35,689 nt of DNA from NCBI GenBank assembly GCA_905236045.1, contig CAJOOG010000084.1:1-35689 (forward strand). Reading direction: 5' to 3'. Origin of the DNA: an uncultured Denitrobacterium sp. (lineage in GTDB: Bacteria > Actinomycetota > Coriobacteriia > Coriobacteriales > Eggerthellaceae). Made by a program: the position numbers and the translations under genes. Numbering within the stretch: position 1 is the stretch's first letter; the number at the start of each line of letters is the position of its first letter. This document shows positions 24,727 through 32,377 of this stretch, piece after piece. The notes beneath the pieces are model-generated. The model saw nothing but the letters and a program-made list of their open reading frames with translations, was not told where the DNA came from and made no database searches.

Positions 24727-25545
24727 TCAATCGAGCTCCAGGATGAAGCCCATGTACTCGTCGGCATAGTAGGAGGCGAGGTCGTTCTGCACATCGTAGA
24801 GGCCCTTGCCCTGGGAATTCACGAGGATAGCAGCATAGTCTTCCTGCGCTTGCTCGTTGTTGGGCTCTCCGGTTGCCCAGATATACTCATCGACCTCCGT
24901 GCCGTCGATCCACCTGAACGTACCGTTCACGTCCCTTTTCGCCCCCACCCAGAAGACGCGGGCGGCACCCGCCTGCTCGCAGGCGGCGAGCATGGCGTCC
25001 CAGTCCGCACGAGATTTGGGGTAGGCCAGGTGCCCTCCGCGGGATTCGCAATACTCCTGGGCATCGAGCCAAGTGAGGCTCTGCGCATATACGAGATAGC
25101 GCGTCGCCTGCCCGGCGGAGTCGTCGAGCTTTATCGCCCCGGGCGTCTTGCCCGACAGGCGGGAGACCGTGGGGTCGCTCAGAGAAGAGCGTACGGTGTC
25201 CGAACTCTGGGACAAAGATATCTCCACCTGCTGACTCGACGTTTCCAAAGAGGACGAATTCGTTGCGGTGGAACCGCCGGCCGGGATGAGGCCGCCGGCG
25301 ACGCCGGCCGCGAAGAGGGCGACGACGACCGCCGCCCCGGAAACGAAAAGGGGCCAGCGGGGCTGCCTAGGCGCAGGGGCGTAGATCTCGTGCGCTCGGA
25401 GAATTCTGCCGGTACGGGAGCTGGGAACGCGCTCGGCTTCGGCCTTCTGCTGGGCGGAAACCTGCTCCGGCGTGAAAGAGGTCGCGCAGGAGGGGCAGAA
25501 CCAATCGTCGTCTCCCAAAGGCATGCCGCAATTAGGACAATTCAT
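24727..25545 (-). CDS. Zinc-ribbon, single-pass membrane protein with C-type lectin-like domain
   Basis: Protein of 272 residues; ATG at 25545 with a GGGGAG site 5 bases upstream. Residues 1-21 form a zinc ribbon (C3, C6, C17, C20). Residues about 64-87 are one hydrophobic membrane segment. Residues about 90-135 are a Ser/Thr-rich stalk. Residues about 148-272 match the C-type lectin fold: W-L-D-A-Q-E-Y-C, G-G-H-L-A, W-V-G-A, F-R-W-I-D-G-T, then G-E-P-N-N at 226-230 and N-D at 254-255. In animal lectins E-P-N with a later N-D marks calcium-dependent mannose/GlcNAc-type sugar binding; bacterial members can bind other ligands. The usual disulfide pairs are not complete (C166 and C189 are the only cysteines there). 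The likely topology is zinc ribbon in the cytoplasm and lectin domain outside, which suggests sensing or holding of surface glycans. The protein may equally be a wall-facing scaffold. Confidence 0.8.
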   Translation of the reverse strand: MNCPNCGMPLGDDDWFCPSCATSFTPEQVSAQQKAEAERVPSSRTGRILRAHEIYAPAPRQPRWPLFVSGAAVVVALFAAGVAGGLIPAGGSTATNSSSLETSSQQVEISLSQSSDTVRSSLSDPTVSRLSGKTPGAIKLDDSAGQATRYLVYAQSLTWLDAQEYCESRGGHLAYPKSRADWDAMLAACEQAGAARVFWVGAKRDVNGTFRWIDGTEVDEYIWATGEPNNEQAQEDYAAILVNSQGKGLYDVQNDLASYYADEYMGFILELD

Positions 25546-25697
25546 GGTTACTCCCCTCGTGCTAGAGAAACGGCTATATCGTGATAGGAGTTAGTATACT
25601 CCAGTTAAGAAAAGAATAACACCTAATCGTTAGTAATTATGTGTTAAAATCTTTAGCGTTATAGCGTTACGGATAGGTAGTCGTTTCAGGAGAGAAC
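25546..25697. promoter_or_regulatory. Divergent promoter region with tandem TAGCGTTA repeats
   Basis: This AT-rich gap separates two divergent genes. On the plus strand a TAAAAT at 25645-25650 (preceded by TGT) could be a -10 box. Directly after it lie two back-to-back TAGCGTTA words (25654-25661, 25662-25669), well placed for a repressor. On the minus strand TATACT at 25598-25593 is a possible -10 box for the lectin gene. No good -35 boxes were seen for either. Confidence 0.4.
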
Positions 25698-26552
25698 ATG
25701 GCTGCGAAAAGATTGGCCCCTCTGCCCTTGAGTGATATAAGCCTCATGGCTGAAGAGAGCGGATTCATTCCCGATTATGAAACCGTTACTCTCATTATAG
25801 AGGCGAATACCGAGGCAAAGCGCGAACCGCTTAGAGAGAAGTTCTTAGAAGCCACCGACTTGTTCGGCGATGGCTTCGCTCGTCCCGGCAATGCGGGAAC
25901 CGCTGAATACGGAGAGGTGCTGCTCGACAGCCTGCGGACTCTGATGCACACGGTCCTGCGACTTCGTTACTGGGCCAACCACTCGCAGGATCTCTCCAAG
26001 CACACGGCGTTCGATCCCAAAACGGCAACGATGACCCCTTCCGTTATACCCGGCTTCGACCTTATTCTGCCTATGGGAAAGTCGGCTTCAAACGACATAA
26101 CGGCAGAGTATAAATTGCCGTTAATCAAGAGCAACGAATACCGTAAATGGCTTCTGCTTGCCGAAGAGCAGTACCGCAAGACTACTCCCCTTCTTCTTTC
26201 GAACGAAGAGAAGACGCTCTCGCAAAGCCAGGGCATGATGACCTGGAAGCGCAGCTATAGCAGAGAGCAGAAGCCGGGTATCCAATCGGTTATTGACGAT
26301 TGTTCTAGGGATATCGTTAATTACCACCTGGCAGGGACGTCTTTGCGCTTGGTGGCCGATCAGCTGGTCGTCCGCAGCGACTCGAAGATAACCGATTTGT
26401 GGTACCTGCTCGCCCTGCAGATGAGCGAGGGACGCATAGGACTCTGCCGCTACTGCGGAAGGCCTTTCATTAGCATCAACGCACGCGGGCAGATTCGCAA
26501 GTTCTGCGGTGGCTCCTGCAAGGTGCAGTCCTTCAAGAAGGAGAACAAGTAG
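25698..26552 (+). CDS. Protein with CGNR-like C-terminal zinc finger
   Basis: Protein of 284 residues, the only plus-strand gene here; ATG with an AGGAG site 5 bases upstream. The first 240 residues are mostly helical and hydrophilic, and I do not recognise them as a named domain. The last 35 residues hold C250-x2-C253 and C270-x3-C274 with basic residues between and after them (R-G-Q-I-R-K-F-C-G-G-S-C-K). This resembles the CGNR zinc finger at the end of ABATE-domain proteins, which are thought to be transcription regulators. The consensus C-G-N-R itself is replaced by C-K-V-Q, so it is a variant or a related finger. A DNA-binding regulator is plausible. It is divergent from the lectin gene and convergent with plsY. 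Confidence 0.6.
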   Translation: MAAKRLAPLPLSDISLMAEESGFIPDYETVTLIIEANTEAKREPLREKFLEATDLFGDGFARPGNAGTAEYGEVLLDSLRTLMHTVLRLRYWANHSQDLSKHTAFDPKTATMTPSVIPGFDLILPMGKSASNDITAEYKLPLIKSNEYRKWLLLAEEQYRKTTPLLLSNEEKTLSQSQGMMTWKRSYSREQKPGIQSVIDDCSRDIVNYHLAGTSLRLVADQLVVRSDSKITDLWYLLALQMSEGRIGLCRYCGRPFISINARGQIRKFCGGSCKVQSFKKENK

Positions 26553-26555
26553 ACT

Positions 26556-26592
26556 CCGGCCGAACGGCCGGGCCGCCTTATCAGCTGCCCGG
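26556..26592. terminator. Hairpins between convergent genes
   Basis: The 44-base gap between the stop codons of the CGNR-like gene and plsY holds CCGGCC-GAAC-GGCCGG (26556-26571). An alternative pairing CCGGGC / GCCCGG (26568-26573 with 26587-26592) shares bases with it, so the two cannot form together. There is no T-run on either side, so this is at best a weak or factor-assisted two-way terminator. Confidence 0.35.
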
Positions 26593-26596
26593 TTCG

Positions 26597-27229
26597 CTAG
26601 TGCCCCAGCTTGCGCTCTTCCCCGTTTCGCAGACGGGCTATGTTCTCCCTATGCGCCCATATAACCGTCAGCGCCGCCGCCGTGCATACTGCCCAGGCGA
26701 GCCAGTCGCCCCAGAAGAAATAGGCGGCGAATGCGGGACAGAGGGCGGCGGAAGTGATGCTGCCGGCGCTCACGTGTTTCGTCAACGCCACCACCACGAT
26801 GAAGGCGGCGAGCTCGATTAAGGCCCCCACCGGGCCGAACGTAACGAACAGGCAGCCCACGGCCACGGCAATGCCCTTGCCGCCCTTGAAGCCGAGCCAG
26901 GGGCTGAAGATATGGCCCCAAATGCAGCAGCCGAAGGCCACGGCCAGGAAATCACCCACAGAAAGAGATGCCCCTTCGCCGAGCACCGCCTGTGCCACCA
27001 GGTTGGCGGCAACACCGGAGAGGACGCCTTTGCCGAAATCGAGGAGGAAGACGATGGCTCCCCCCACCTTCCCTATCGCGCGGAAGGCATTGGTCGTGCC
27101 GATGTTGCCCGAACCCACCTTGCGAATGTCCACGCCGTAGCCGAGCTTCCCGACTACCACGCCGCTCGGAATAGAGCCGAGCGCGAACGAGACGAGGGCG
27201 ACGATGAGGAGGGCGAGGATGGGAGACAC
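26597..27229 (-). CDS. plsY: Glycerol-3-phosphate acyltransferase PlsY
   Basis: Integral membrane enzyme that moves the acyl group from acyl-phosphate to glycerol-3-phosphate, giving lysophosphatidate, the first step of phospholipid synthesis in many Gram-positives. The 210 residues are a normal length. They show several hydrophobic segments and the three family motifs: G-S-I-P-S-G near 18-23, G-S-G-N-I-G-T-T-N at 39-47, and G-F-K-G-G-K-G at 113-119. The start is a GTG at 27229 with only a weak purine-rich site upstream. It lies 40 bases after the der stop and is probably co-transcribed with it. PlsC, the next enzyme in the pathway, is encoded upstream in the same cluster. Confidence 0.95.
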   Translation of the reverse strand: MSPILALLIVALVSFALGSIPSGVVVGKLGYGVDIRKVGSGNIGTTNAFRAIGKVGGAIVFLLDFGKGVLSGVAANLVAQAVLGEGASLSVGDFLAVAFGCCIWGHIFSPWLGFKGGKGIAVAVGCLFVTFGPVGALIELAAFIVVVALTKHVSAGSITSAALCPAFAAYFFWGDWLAWAVCTAAALTVIWAHRENIARLRNGEERKLGH

Positions 27230-27269
27230 GGGAATGCTTTCTCTCGGGGCGGCGAGTACGAGGGTTATT

Positions 27270-28583
27270 CTAGTCGCGGCGTTTGAATTTCATGCGCACG
27301 GGGGTACCCGAGAAGGCGAATTGCCTGCGCAGGCGTCCTTCGAGATAGCGCTCGTACTGGTCGCTCACGAGCTCGGGGTGGTTGACGAAGAACGTGAACT
27401 GCGGCGGACGCACGGAGGTCTGCGTGACGAACTTGAGCTTGAGCAGCTTTTTCCCCTGCGTGACCGTGTGCCCGAAATCGCGTACGTCGGTCAGCCAGGT
27501 GTTGAGGGCGTTGGTCGGCACACGGCGATTGTAGCTTTCGAAGGATGCGTCGATGTGGGCCCAGATCTTCTGCGTGTTCTTGCCGGTAAGGGCCGAGACG
27601 GCCACGACCGGCGCATAGCCGACGAAATGGAGCTTTTCCTCCACCTGCTCGCGGATGCGCTCCTTCTCCGGGCCGCCTTCCACCGCATCCCACTTGTTGA
27701 GGACCACCACCAACGCGCAGCCCCGCTCGGCCGCGAAGCCCGCGACGCGTTGGTCCTGGTCCGTGACGCCCAAGGTGCCGTCTATCATGAGCAACGCCAC
27801 CTCGGCGCGGTCGATGGCCCGCATGCTGCGGACGAAGCCGTAATACTCGACGCTGTGGTCGATCTGGCTTTTGCGGCGCAGCCCGGCGGTGTCCACGAGG
27901 CGATACGCCTTGCCCTCGTGGTGCACGACCGTGTCTATCGCATCGCGCGTGGTGCCGCTGACGTCGCTTACGATGGAGCGATCCTCGCCCGAGAGCATGT
28001 TGGTGAGGCTCGATTTGCCAGCGTTGGGGCGCCCTATGATGGCAACGTTGATCTCGTCGCCTTCGGAGCTTTCGCGCAAAGGGATGCGGTCGAGCTCCTC
28101 GACGAGCGCATCGAGCAAATCCCCCGTCCCGATGCCATGAGTGGAGCTTATGGGCCACGGATCTCCCAGGCCCAGACTATAGAACTCGTAGATGGCGGAC
28201 TGGTCGGCGGGGTTGTCCATCTTGTTGACCGCGAGCAGCACGGGGGTGGCCCCCTTGCGCAGGATGCGGGCGACCTCCTCGTCGTCGGCGTTTATGCCGG
28301 TCTGCCCGTCCACCAGGAAAATGATGACATCGCACTCGCGCGCGCCCTCGAAGGCCTGCTCGCGGATGCTGGCCTGGAAGGCGTCTTCCTCGCCCATCTC
28401 GATGCCGCCGGTGTCGATGAGCGTGAAATCGCAGCCGTTCCAATCGGCCTCGTGATAGCTGCGATCGCGCGTGACGCCGCGCATCTCATGGACTATGGCG
28501 TCGCCCGTGCCGGCGATGCGATTGACGAAAGTGGACTTGCCCACGTTCGGGCGGCCCACGACCGCGACGAGATGATGTGCCAT
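27270..28583 (-). CDS. der: Ribosome-assembly GTPase Der (EngA)
   Basis: Double-domain GTPase needed for maturation of the 50S ribosomal subunit. Domain 1 has G-R-P-N-V-G-K-S-T at 10-18, D-T-G-G at 57-60 and N-K-M-D at 120-123. Domain 2 has G-R-P-N-A-G-K-S-S at 184-192, D-T-A-G at 231-234 and N-K-W-D at 296-299. A KH-like domain covers about 355-437. Length 437, typical of the family. The ATG at 28583 has a perfect AGGAGG 7 bases upstream and starts just before the first G motif; the frame is open further upstream to 28844, but that part lies inside ispH on the same strand and is not family-like. It follows ispH by 46 bases. Confidence 0.97.
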   Translation of the reverse strand: MAHHLVAVVGRPNVGKSTFVNRIAGTGDAIVHEMRGVTRDRSYHEADWNGCDFTLIDTGGIEMGEEDAFQASIREQAFEGARECDVIIFLVDGQTGINADDEEVARILRKGATPVLLAVNKMDNPADQSAIYEFYSLGLGDPWPISSTHGIGTGDLLDALVEELDRIPLRESSEGDEINVAIIGRPNAGKSSLTNMLSGEDRSIVSDVSGTTRDAIDTVVHHEGKAYRLVDTAGLRRKSQIDHSVEYYGFVRSMRAIDRAEVALLMIDGTLGVTDQDQRVAGFAAERGCALVVVLNKWDAVEGGPEKERIREQVEEKLHFVGYAPVVAVSALTGKNTQKIWAHIDASFESYNRRVPTNALNTWLTDVRDFGHTVTQGKKLLKLKFVTQTSVRPPQFTFFVNHPELVSDQYERYLEGRLRRQFAFSGTPVRMKFKRRD

Positions 28584-28629
28584 GGCGTTTCCTCCTGTTT
28601 CGTGGTGAAGGATACCACAGGCGCGGGGC

Positions 28630-29466
28630 CTACCAGGATTCGAGCAACGAGACCACAGATTGGATGAGGTCTTCGGGGGTGCTCGCGCCGGCGGTGACGC
28701 CGACCGAGCGTAGACCTTCGAAATCCCGGGGACGCAGCTCCTCGGCGGTTTCCACATGGAAAGCGAGCGGAGCCGCGGCGGCGCAGATCTCGTAGAGCCG
28801 CGTCGTATTGCTGCTATTGCGCCCCCCGATGACGACCATGGCATCGACTCTGCGGGAAAGCTCCTCGGCGGCGAGCTGCCTGTCGTGCGTGGCTTCGCAG
28901 ATGGTATCCCGGAGCTCGAAGGCGATTCCGCGAGAGTGGAGATGGGAGAGCACCTCGTCGAGGACGGCTCGGCGCTGCGTCGTCTGGACCACGATCCCGA
29001 CCGGCTCGGAACATTCGGTGGGTAACTCTTCTTCTGAAGAAACCGTTATCGCCTTGGCCCCCGCCGCCTCCGCCCACGTACAAAGGGCCTCCACTTCGGG
29101 GTGGCTGCGCTCCCCCACCACGAGGACGGTGCCGCACTTCCGCGCGAGATCGCTGGCGGCACGTTGAGCGCGAAGCACGTGCGGACACGTGGCATCCAGG
29201 ATTTCAACGCCCTTCGCCTCGACGGCCGCGCGAACCTGAGGCGTTACCCCGTGGCTGCGGATGACGACGCTCTGCGCATGGATATCCTCCGGGGTCTTAG
29301 CCACGCTCGCCCCGCGCTCTTCCAGGCGTGCCACCACCTGCGGATTGTGGATGAGCGGGCCGAGCGTCTGGACCTGACGAGGACCCTCGGCCGCGTTGAG
29401 CGCCATATCGAGCGCACGCTGGACCCCGTAACAGGATCCCGCGCATTTCGCCAGCTCAACCTGCAT
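28630..29466 (-). CDS. ispH: 4-hydroxy-3-methylbut-2-enyl diphosphate reductase IspH
   Basis: Iron-sulfur enzyme of the last step of the MEP pathway, reducing HMBPP to IPP and DMAPP. The three cluster-binding cysteines are visible: C12 (G-S-C-Y-G-V), C94 (D-A-T-C-P) and C190 (D-T-I-C-E-A-T). H-P-E-V at 122-125 holds the conserved active-site Glu, Q-T-T is at 161-163 and N-S-S-N at 217-220. Length 278 is slightly short but complete. The ATG at 29466 overlaps the last 11 bases of plsC, with a strong AGGAGGTG site inside plsC, so translation of the two is likely coupled. An extra cysteine, C8, precedes the cluster ligand. Confidence 0.96.
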   Translation of the reverse strand: MQVELAKCAGSCYGVQRALDMALNAAEGPRQVQTLGPLIHNPQVVARLEERGASVAKTPEDIHAQSVVIRSHGVTPQVRAAVEAKGVEILDATCPHVLRAQRAASDLARKCGTVLVVGERSHPEVEALCTWAEAAGAKAITVSSEEELPTECSEPVGIVVQTTQRRAVLDEVLSHLHSRGIAFELRDTICEATHDRQLAAEELSRRVDAMVVIGGRNSSNTTRLYEICAAAAPLAFHVETAEELRPRDFEGLRSVGVTAGASTPEDLIQSVVSLLESW

Positions 29467-30247
29467 GCTTCACCTCCTCCTCCCTTTGCGCGAAAACTTC
29501 GGCGAAGTCCTTCGAATCCGGGAAGAGAGCGGCCATGTCGACCTCTTGCGGCTTGCAGCCCTCCTGCAGCGCGAAGGATTCCCGCATCGTGTACCAGATG
29601 CAGCCCTGCAGGCGGTCCTCCTTGGGAAGGAAGTCGAAGTCCTTAGGATAGACGGGATTTCCAAAATACACATCCACGTGAGGGCATCGGAGGAACTTGC
29701 CCTCCTCCTTCACCTTCTCCGCATTACGCGCACAGGCGGGCACGAGCGGAGACTTGCCCATACGGGCGATGAGGGCGGCCCCGGCGTGCAGGGTCGGGGG
29801 GAACGTCGTCTTGCCGCGGCGCGTGCCCTCCGGGAAGATGCAGACGATTTCCTTGTTTTTAAGCATCTTTACCGCCCTTTTGACCGATGTACGGTCGGCG
29901 GAGTCGCGCGTGACCGGGAAGGCGCCACAACGCGCCATAATTTGCGATATAAGGGCGTTTTTTCGGAAAAGGGTATCTCGGGCCATCATGCGGGGATAAT
30001 GCCCCAAGCCAAGCGAGCACCAGATGAATGAAACATCGAGGAAGGAATGATGCGTGCAGGCAATGACGGCGCCAGAAGAGGACTGCAGGTCGAGTACGCG
30101 GTTGCGGTCGTGGACGGTATAGCGCGTGATAACTTTTTGGACGAAGGCGACGAGGAACCAGAGGACGTGCGCGAGACCGTGGGGAATCTCGTTTTCGCGC
30201 TTCTCGCCCAGAAAGGTCGAATCCATCATCTCTTCCGGCTGGCGCAT
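29456..30247 (-). CDS. plsC: 1-acyl-sn-glycerol-3-phosphate acyltransferase (PlsC family)
   Basis: Membrane-associated enzyme that adds the second acyl chain to lysophosphatidate, giving phosphatidate. Residues about 24-40 are hydrophobic. The acyltransferase motifs are H66-x4-D71 (H-H-S-F-L-D) and F-P-E-G-T-R-R-G at 138-145. From the ATG at 30247 (AAGGAAGG just upstream) the protein has 263 residues. The frame is open to 30352, but the extra N-terminus is a low-complexity basic stretch with no better start. The 3' end overlaps ispH by 11 bases. In this family the exact acceptor can vary, so the substrate is inferred from the family and from plsY nearby. Confidence 0.88.
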   Translation of the reverse strand: MRQPEEMMDSTFLGEKRENEIPHGLAHVLWFLVAFVQKVITRYTVHDRNRVLDLQSSSGAVIACTHHSFLDVSFIWCSLGLGHYPRMMARDTLFRKNALISQIMARCGAFPVTRDSADRTSVKRAVKMLKNKEIVCIFPEGTRRGKTTFPPTLHAGAALIARMGKSPLVPACARNAEKVKEEGKFLRCPHVDVYFGNPVYPKDFDFLPKEDRLQGCIWYTMRESFALQEGCKPQEVDMAALFPDSKDFAEVFAQREEEVKHAG

Positions 30248-30353
30248 GTGCCTTCCTTTCGCCTTGATTCCGCGGGCATCCGGTTCCGCGGGACGCTTGG
30301 TCGCGGGTCGCTCGCGGGGCCGCGAATCGCGCCGACACGCCCCGCTCGCCATT
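30248..30353. other. GC-rich gap between cmk and plsC
   Basis: 106 bases with no gene. It is rich in CG-containing inverted words, and TTCCGCGGG occurs twice near 30270 and 30285. I see no T-run after a hairpin and no clear promoter, so read-through from cmk into plsC is likely. Confidence 0.3.
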
Positions 30354-31028
30354 CTACTGTGCCGCGGCGCGGGCCATCGTGCAAATCCGATCTATGACTT
30401 CTTCGACGGTGAGCTCGCTGGAGTCGATGACGCAGGCATCCGGCGCGGCGCACAGCGGAGCCGCGTCGCGGGCGCTGTCGAGCTCGTCGCGTTTGCGCAG
30501 ATCGGCGAGGACCTCCGCGAGGTCGGTGCTGCCCGTCGAACGGGCGATGTTCTGCTCTACGCGGCGGCGAGCCCTTTCGACATCCGAAGCCGTGAGAAAG
30601 ACCTTCACCTCCGCCTTGGGAAAGACGACCGTACCGATGTCGCGGCCTTCCACCACGTAGTCGCCCGCAAGGCCGATGCGCTGCTGCTGGAGAGTGAGCG
30701 CCGCGCGGACTTGGGGGTGGGCGGAAACCTGCGAGACGGAGCGGTCGATGCGGGCGGTGCGAATGGCCTGCGTGACGTCCCGCCCGCCGAAGAGGACGCG
30801 CTGCGGCGAATCCGGGGAGGCGGGGGGCAGGAAGGCTATCTCGTGCTGACGCGCGATGCGGCCGAGATCGTCCCCATCCGAGAGATCCGAGCCGTCCTCG
30901 AGCGCCCGCCAGGCGACGGCCCGATACATAGCGCCCGTATCCAGGCTCGCGAAACCGAGTTCGCGCGCCACGGCCGATGCCACAGTTGATTTACCCGCGC
31001 CCGAAGGCCCGTCGATTGCGACTATCAT
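30354..31028 (-). CDS. cmk: Cytidylate kinase
   Basis: Phosphorylates CMP and dCMP with ATP. P-loop G-P-S-G-A-G-K-S-T at 7-15, then S-L-D-T-G-A-M-Y-R ending at residue 36, and the nucleotide-binding segment E-G-R-D-I-G-T-V-V-F-P. Length 224 is typical. The ATG at 31028 has AAAGGA about 5 bases before it and starts right at the first strand; the open frame upstream to 31436 lies inside aroA on the same strand and is not real. It follows aroA by 20 bases. Grouping with der and plsC is common in Actinobacteria and Firmicutes. Confidence 0.96.
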   Translation of the reverse strand: MIVAIDGPSGAGKSTVASAVARELGFASLDTGAMYRAVAWRALEDGSDLSDGDDLGRIARQHEIAFLPPASPDSPQRVLFGGRDVTQAIRTARIDRSVSQVSAHPQVRAALTLQQQRIGLAGDYVVEGRDIGTVVFPKAEVKVFLTASDVERARRRVEQNIARSTGSTDLAEVLADLRKRDELDSARDAAPLCAAPDACVIDSSELTVEEVIDRICTMARAAAQ

Positions 31029-31048
31029 GGAGTTCCTTTCCGAGGACT

Positions 31049-32371
31049 TCAGCAGGCGCCCTGCAGGGTGTCCAGGAAATCGGGGAAGCTTACCGCCGTG
31101 CAGGCGAAATCGGTTACCTCGACGCCTGCGTTGTGGCACAGGCCCACGAGCGCCCACGTCATGGCCAGACGGTGGTCTCCTCGAGAGTCGAAGACGATGC
31201 CCTCGGGCACGTGCAGGTCCGGGTCGCCCTGGATGAAGAGGTCCTCGCCATGCGTCCAGCATTCGACGCCGAGACTGAGCAGACCCTCCTTGGTGGCCTG
31301 CAGGCGGTTGCTCTCCTTCACCTTGAGCTCCGCGACATCGCGGAAGACGGTGACGCCGTGCGCGTGGGCGGCGACAAGGGCCAGGACCGGAATCTCGTCG
31401 ATGACCGAGGCGATCTTGTCCGCCGGCACCTCGCACCCCACGAGATGATCGCTGTAGCGCGCATGGATGGAGCCGTAGGGTTCCTTGCCCGCCGAGCCCT
31501 TGTGGATGAGCTCGATGTCGGCCCCCATGCGCTCGAGCGTGCGGGTGAAGCCGATGCGGGCGGTGTTGAGGGAGACGTTGTCGACCTGGATCTGCGAGCC
31601 GCGCTTCATCATGGCCGCGCAGACGGCGAAGGCGGCGCTGCTGGGGTCGCCGGGGACCAGCACCTCGGTCGCCTGCAGCGTGCAGGGACCTTCGACGCTG
31701 GCCGTGCGCTCTCCCGCCGTGGTGGTCGCGCCGTATTCAGGCAGCATGAGCTCGGTGTGGTTGCGCGAGATGGCGGGCTCGGTAACCATGGTCTCGCCTT
31801 CGGCGCCGAGACCCGCGAGCAAGACGGCGGTCTTGAGCTGGGCGGAGGCCATGGGGGACTCGTAGCTTACGGCCTTGAGGTCCCTGTCGCCGATGATGGT
31901 TATGGGCAGGGTCTCGCTGCCCGCGGGCTCGAATTGCGCACCCATCTTCATAAGGGGAGCGGTTATGCGGCGCATGGGACGACCGCGCAGCGAATCGTCC
32001 CCGGTGAGAGTGACGCGGATGGGCCAAGGGGCCAGCACGCCCATGAGCAGACGCGCGGTGGTGCCGGAATTCGCGCAATCGATGGGCTCCTGCGGCTGCG
32101 CGGGTCCTTCCTCCCCCCACCCGCGGATCTCGCCCGCCAGGCTTCCGTCCGGCTGCTTCTCCAGATCGACCTTCGCCCCGAGGGCCGAGACGGCGCCGAT
32201 GCTGGCCCGGACGTCCTTGGAATCGAGCAGGCCCCGCACACGGCTGGTCCCCTGGGCCATGGCGCTGAAGAGCACCGCGCGATGCGAGATGGATTTATCT
32301 CCGGGAACGCGGATAGACCCGCAAAGGGGCCTCGGCAGCGGTTCGATGCGAGTCGGTTCTGCCTGTGACAT
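31049..32371 (-). CDS. aroA: 3-phosphoshikimate 1-carboxyvinyltransferase (EPSP synthase)
   Basis: Joins shikimate-3-phosphate and phosphoenolpyruvate, the sixth step of the shikimate pathway. Conserved motifs seen: G-D-K-S-I-S-H-R at 24-31, N-S-G-T-T-A-R at 101-107, R-P-M-R-R at 131-135, D-E-I-P-V-L-A-L, E-L-K-V-K-E-S-N-R and G-D-H-R-L-A-M. Length 440 is normal. The N-S-G-T-T form, rather than N-A-G-T-A, resembles the Bacillus/Agrobacterium-type enzymes; I make no claim about inhibitor response. The start at 32371 follows the tyrA stop by 6 bases, and its AGGAG site overlaps the tyrA end, so coupling is likely. Confidence 0.96.
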   Translation of the reverse strand: MSQAEPTRIEPLPRPLCGSIRVPGDKSISHRAVLFSAMAQGTSRVRGLLDSKDVRASIGAVSALGAKVDLEKQPDGSLAGEIRGWGEEGPAQPQEPIDCANSGTTARLLMGVLAPWPIRVTLTGDDSLRGRPMRRITAPLMKMGAQFEPAGSETLPITIIGDRDLKAVSYESPMASAQLKTAVLLAGLGAEGETMVTEPAISRNHTELMLPEYGATTTAGERTASVEGPCTLQATEVLVPGDPSSAAFAVCAAMMKRGSQIQVDNVSLNTARIGFTRTLERMGADIELIHKGSAGKEPYGSIHARYSDHLVGCEVPADKIASVIDEIPVLALVAAHAHGVTVFRDVAELKVKESNRLQATKEGLLSLGVECWTHGEDLFIQGDPDLHVPEGIVFDSRGDHRLAMTWALVGLCHNAGVEVTDFACTAVSFPDFLDTLQGAC

Positions 32372-32377
32372 GTTCTT

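Noticed and set aside
28584-28844. Upstream extension of der
   Set aside because: It lies inside ispH, is not family-like, and the ATG at 28583 has a perfect ribosome site.
31029-31436. Upstream extension of cmk
   Set aside because: It lies inside aroA; the P-loop starts right after the ATG at 31028.
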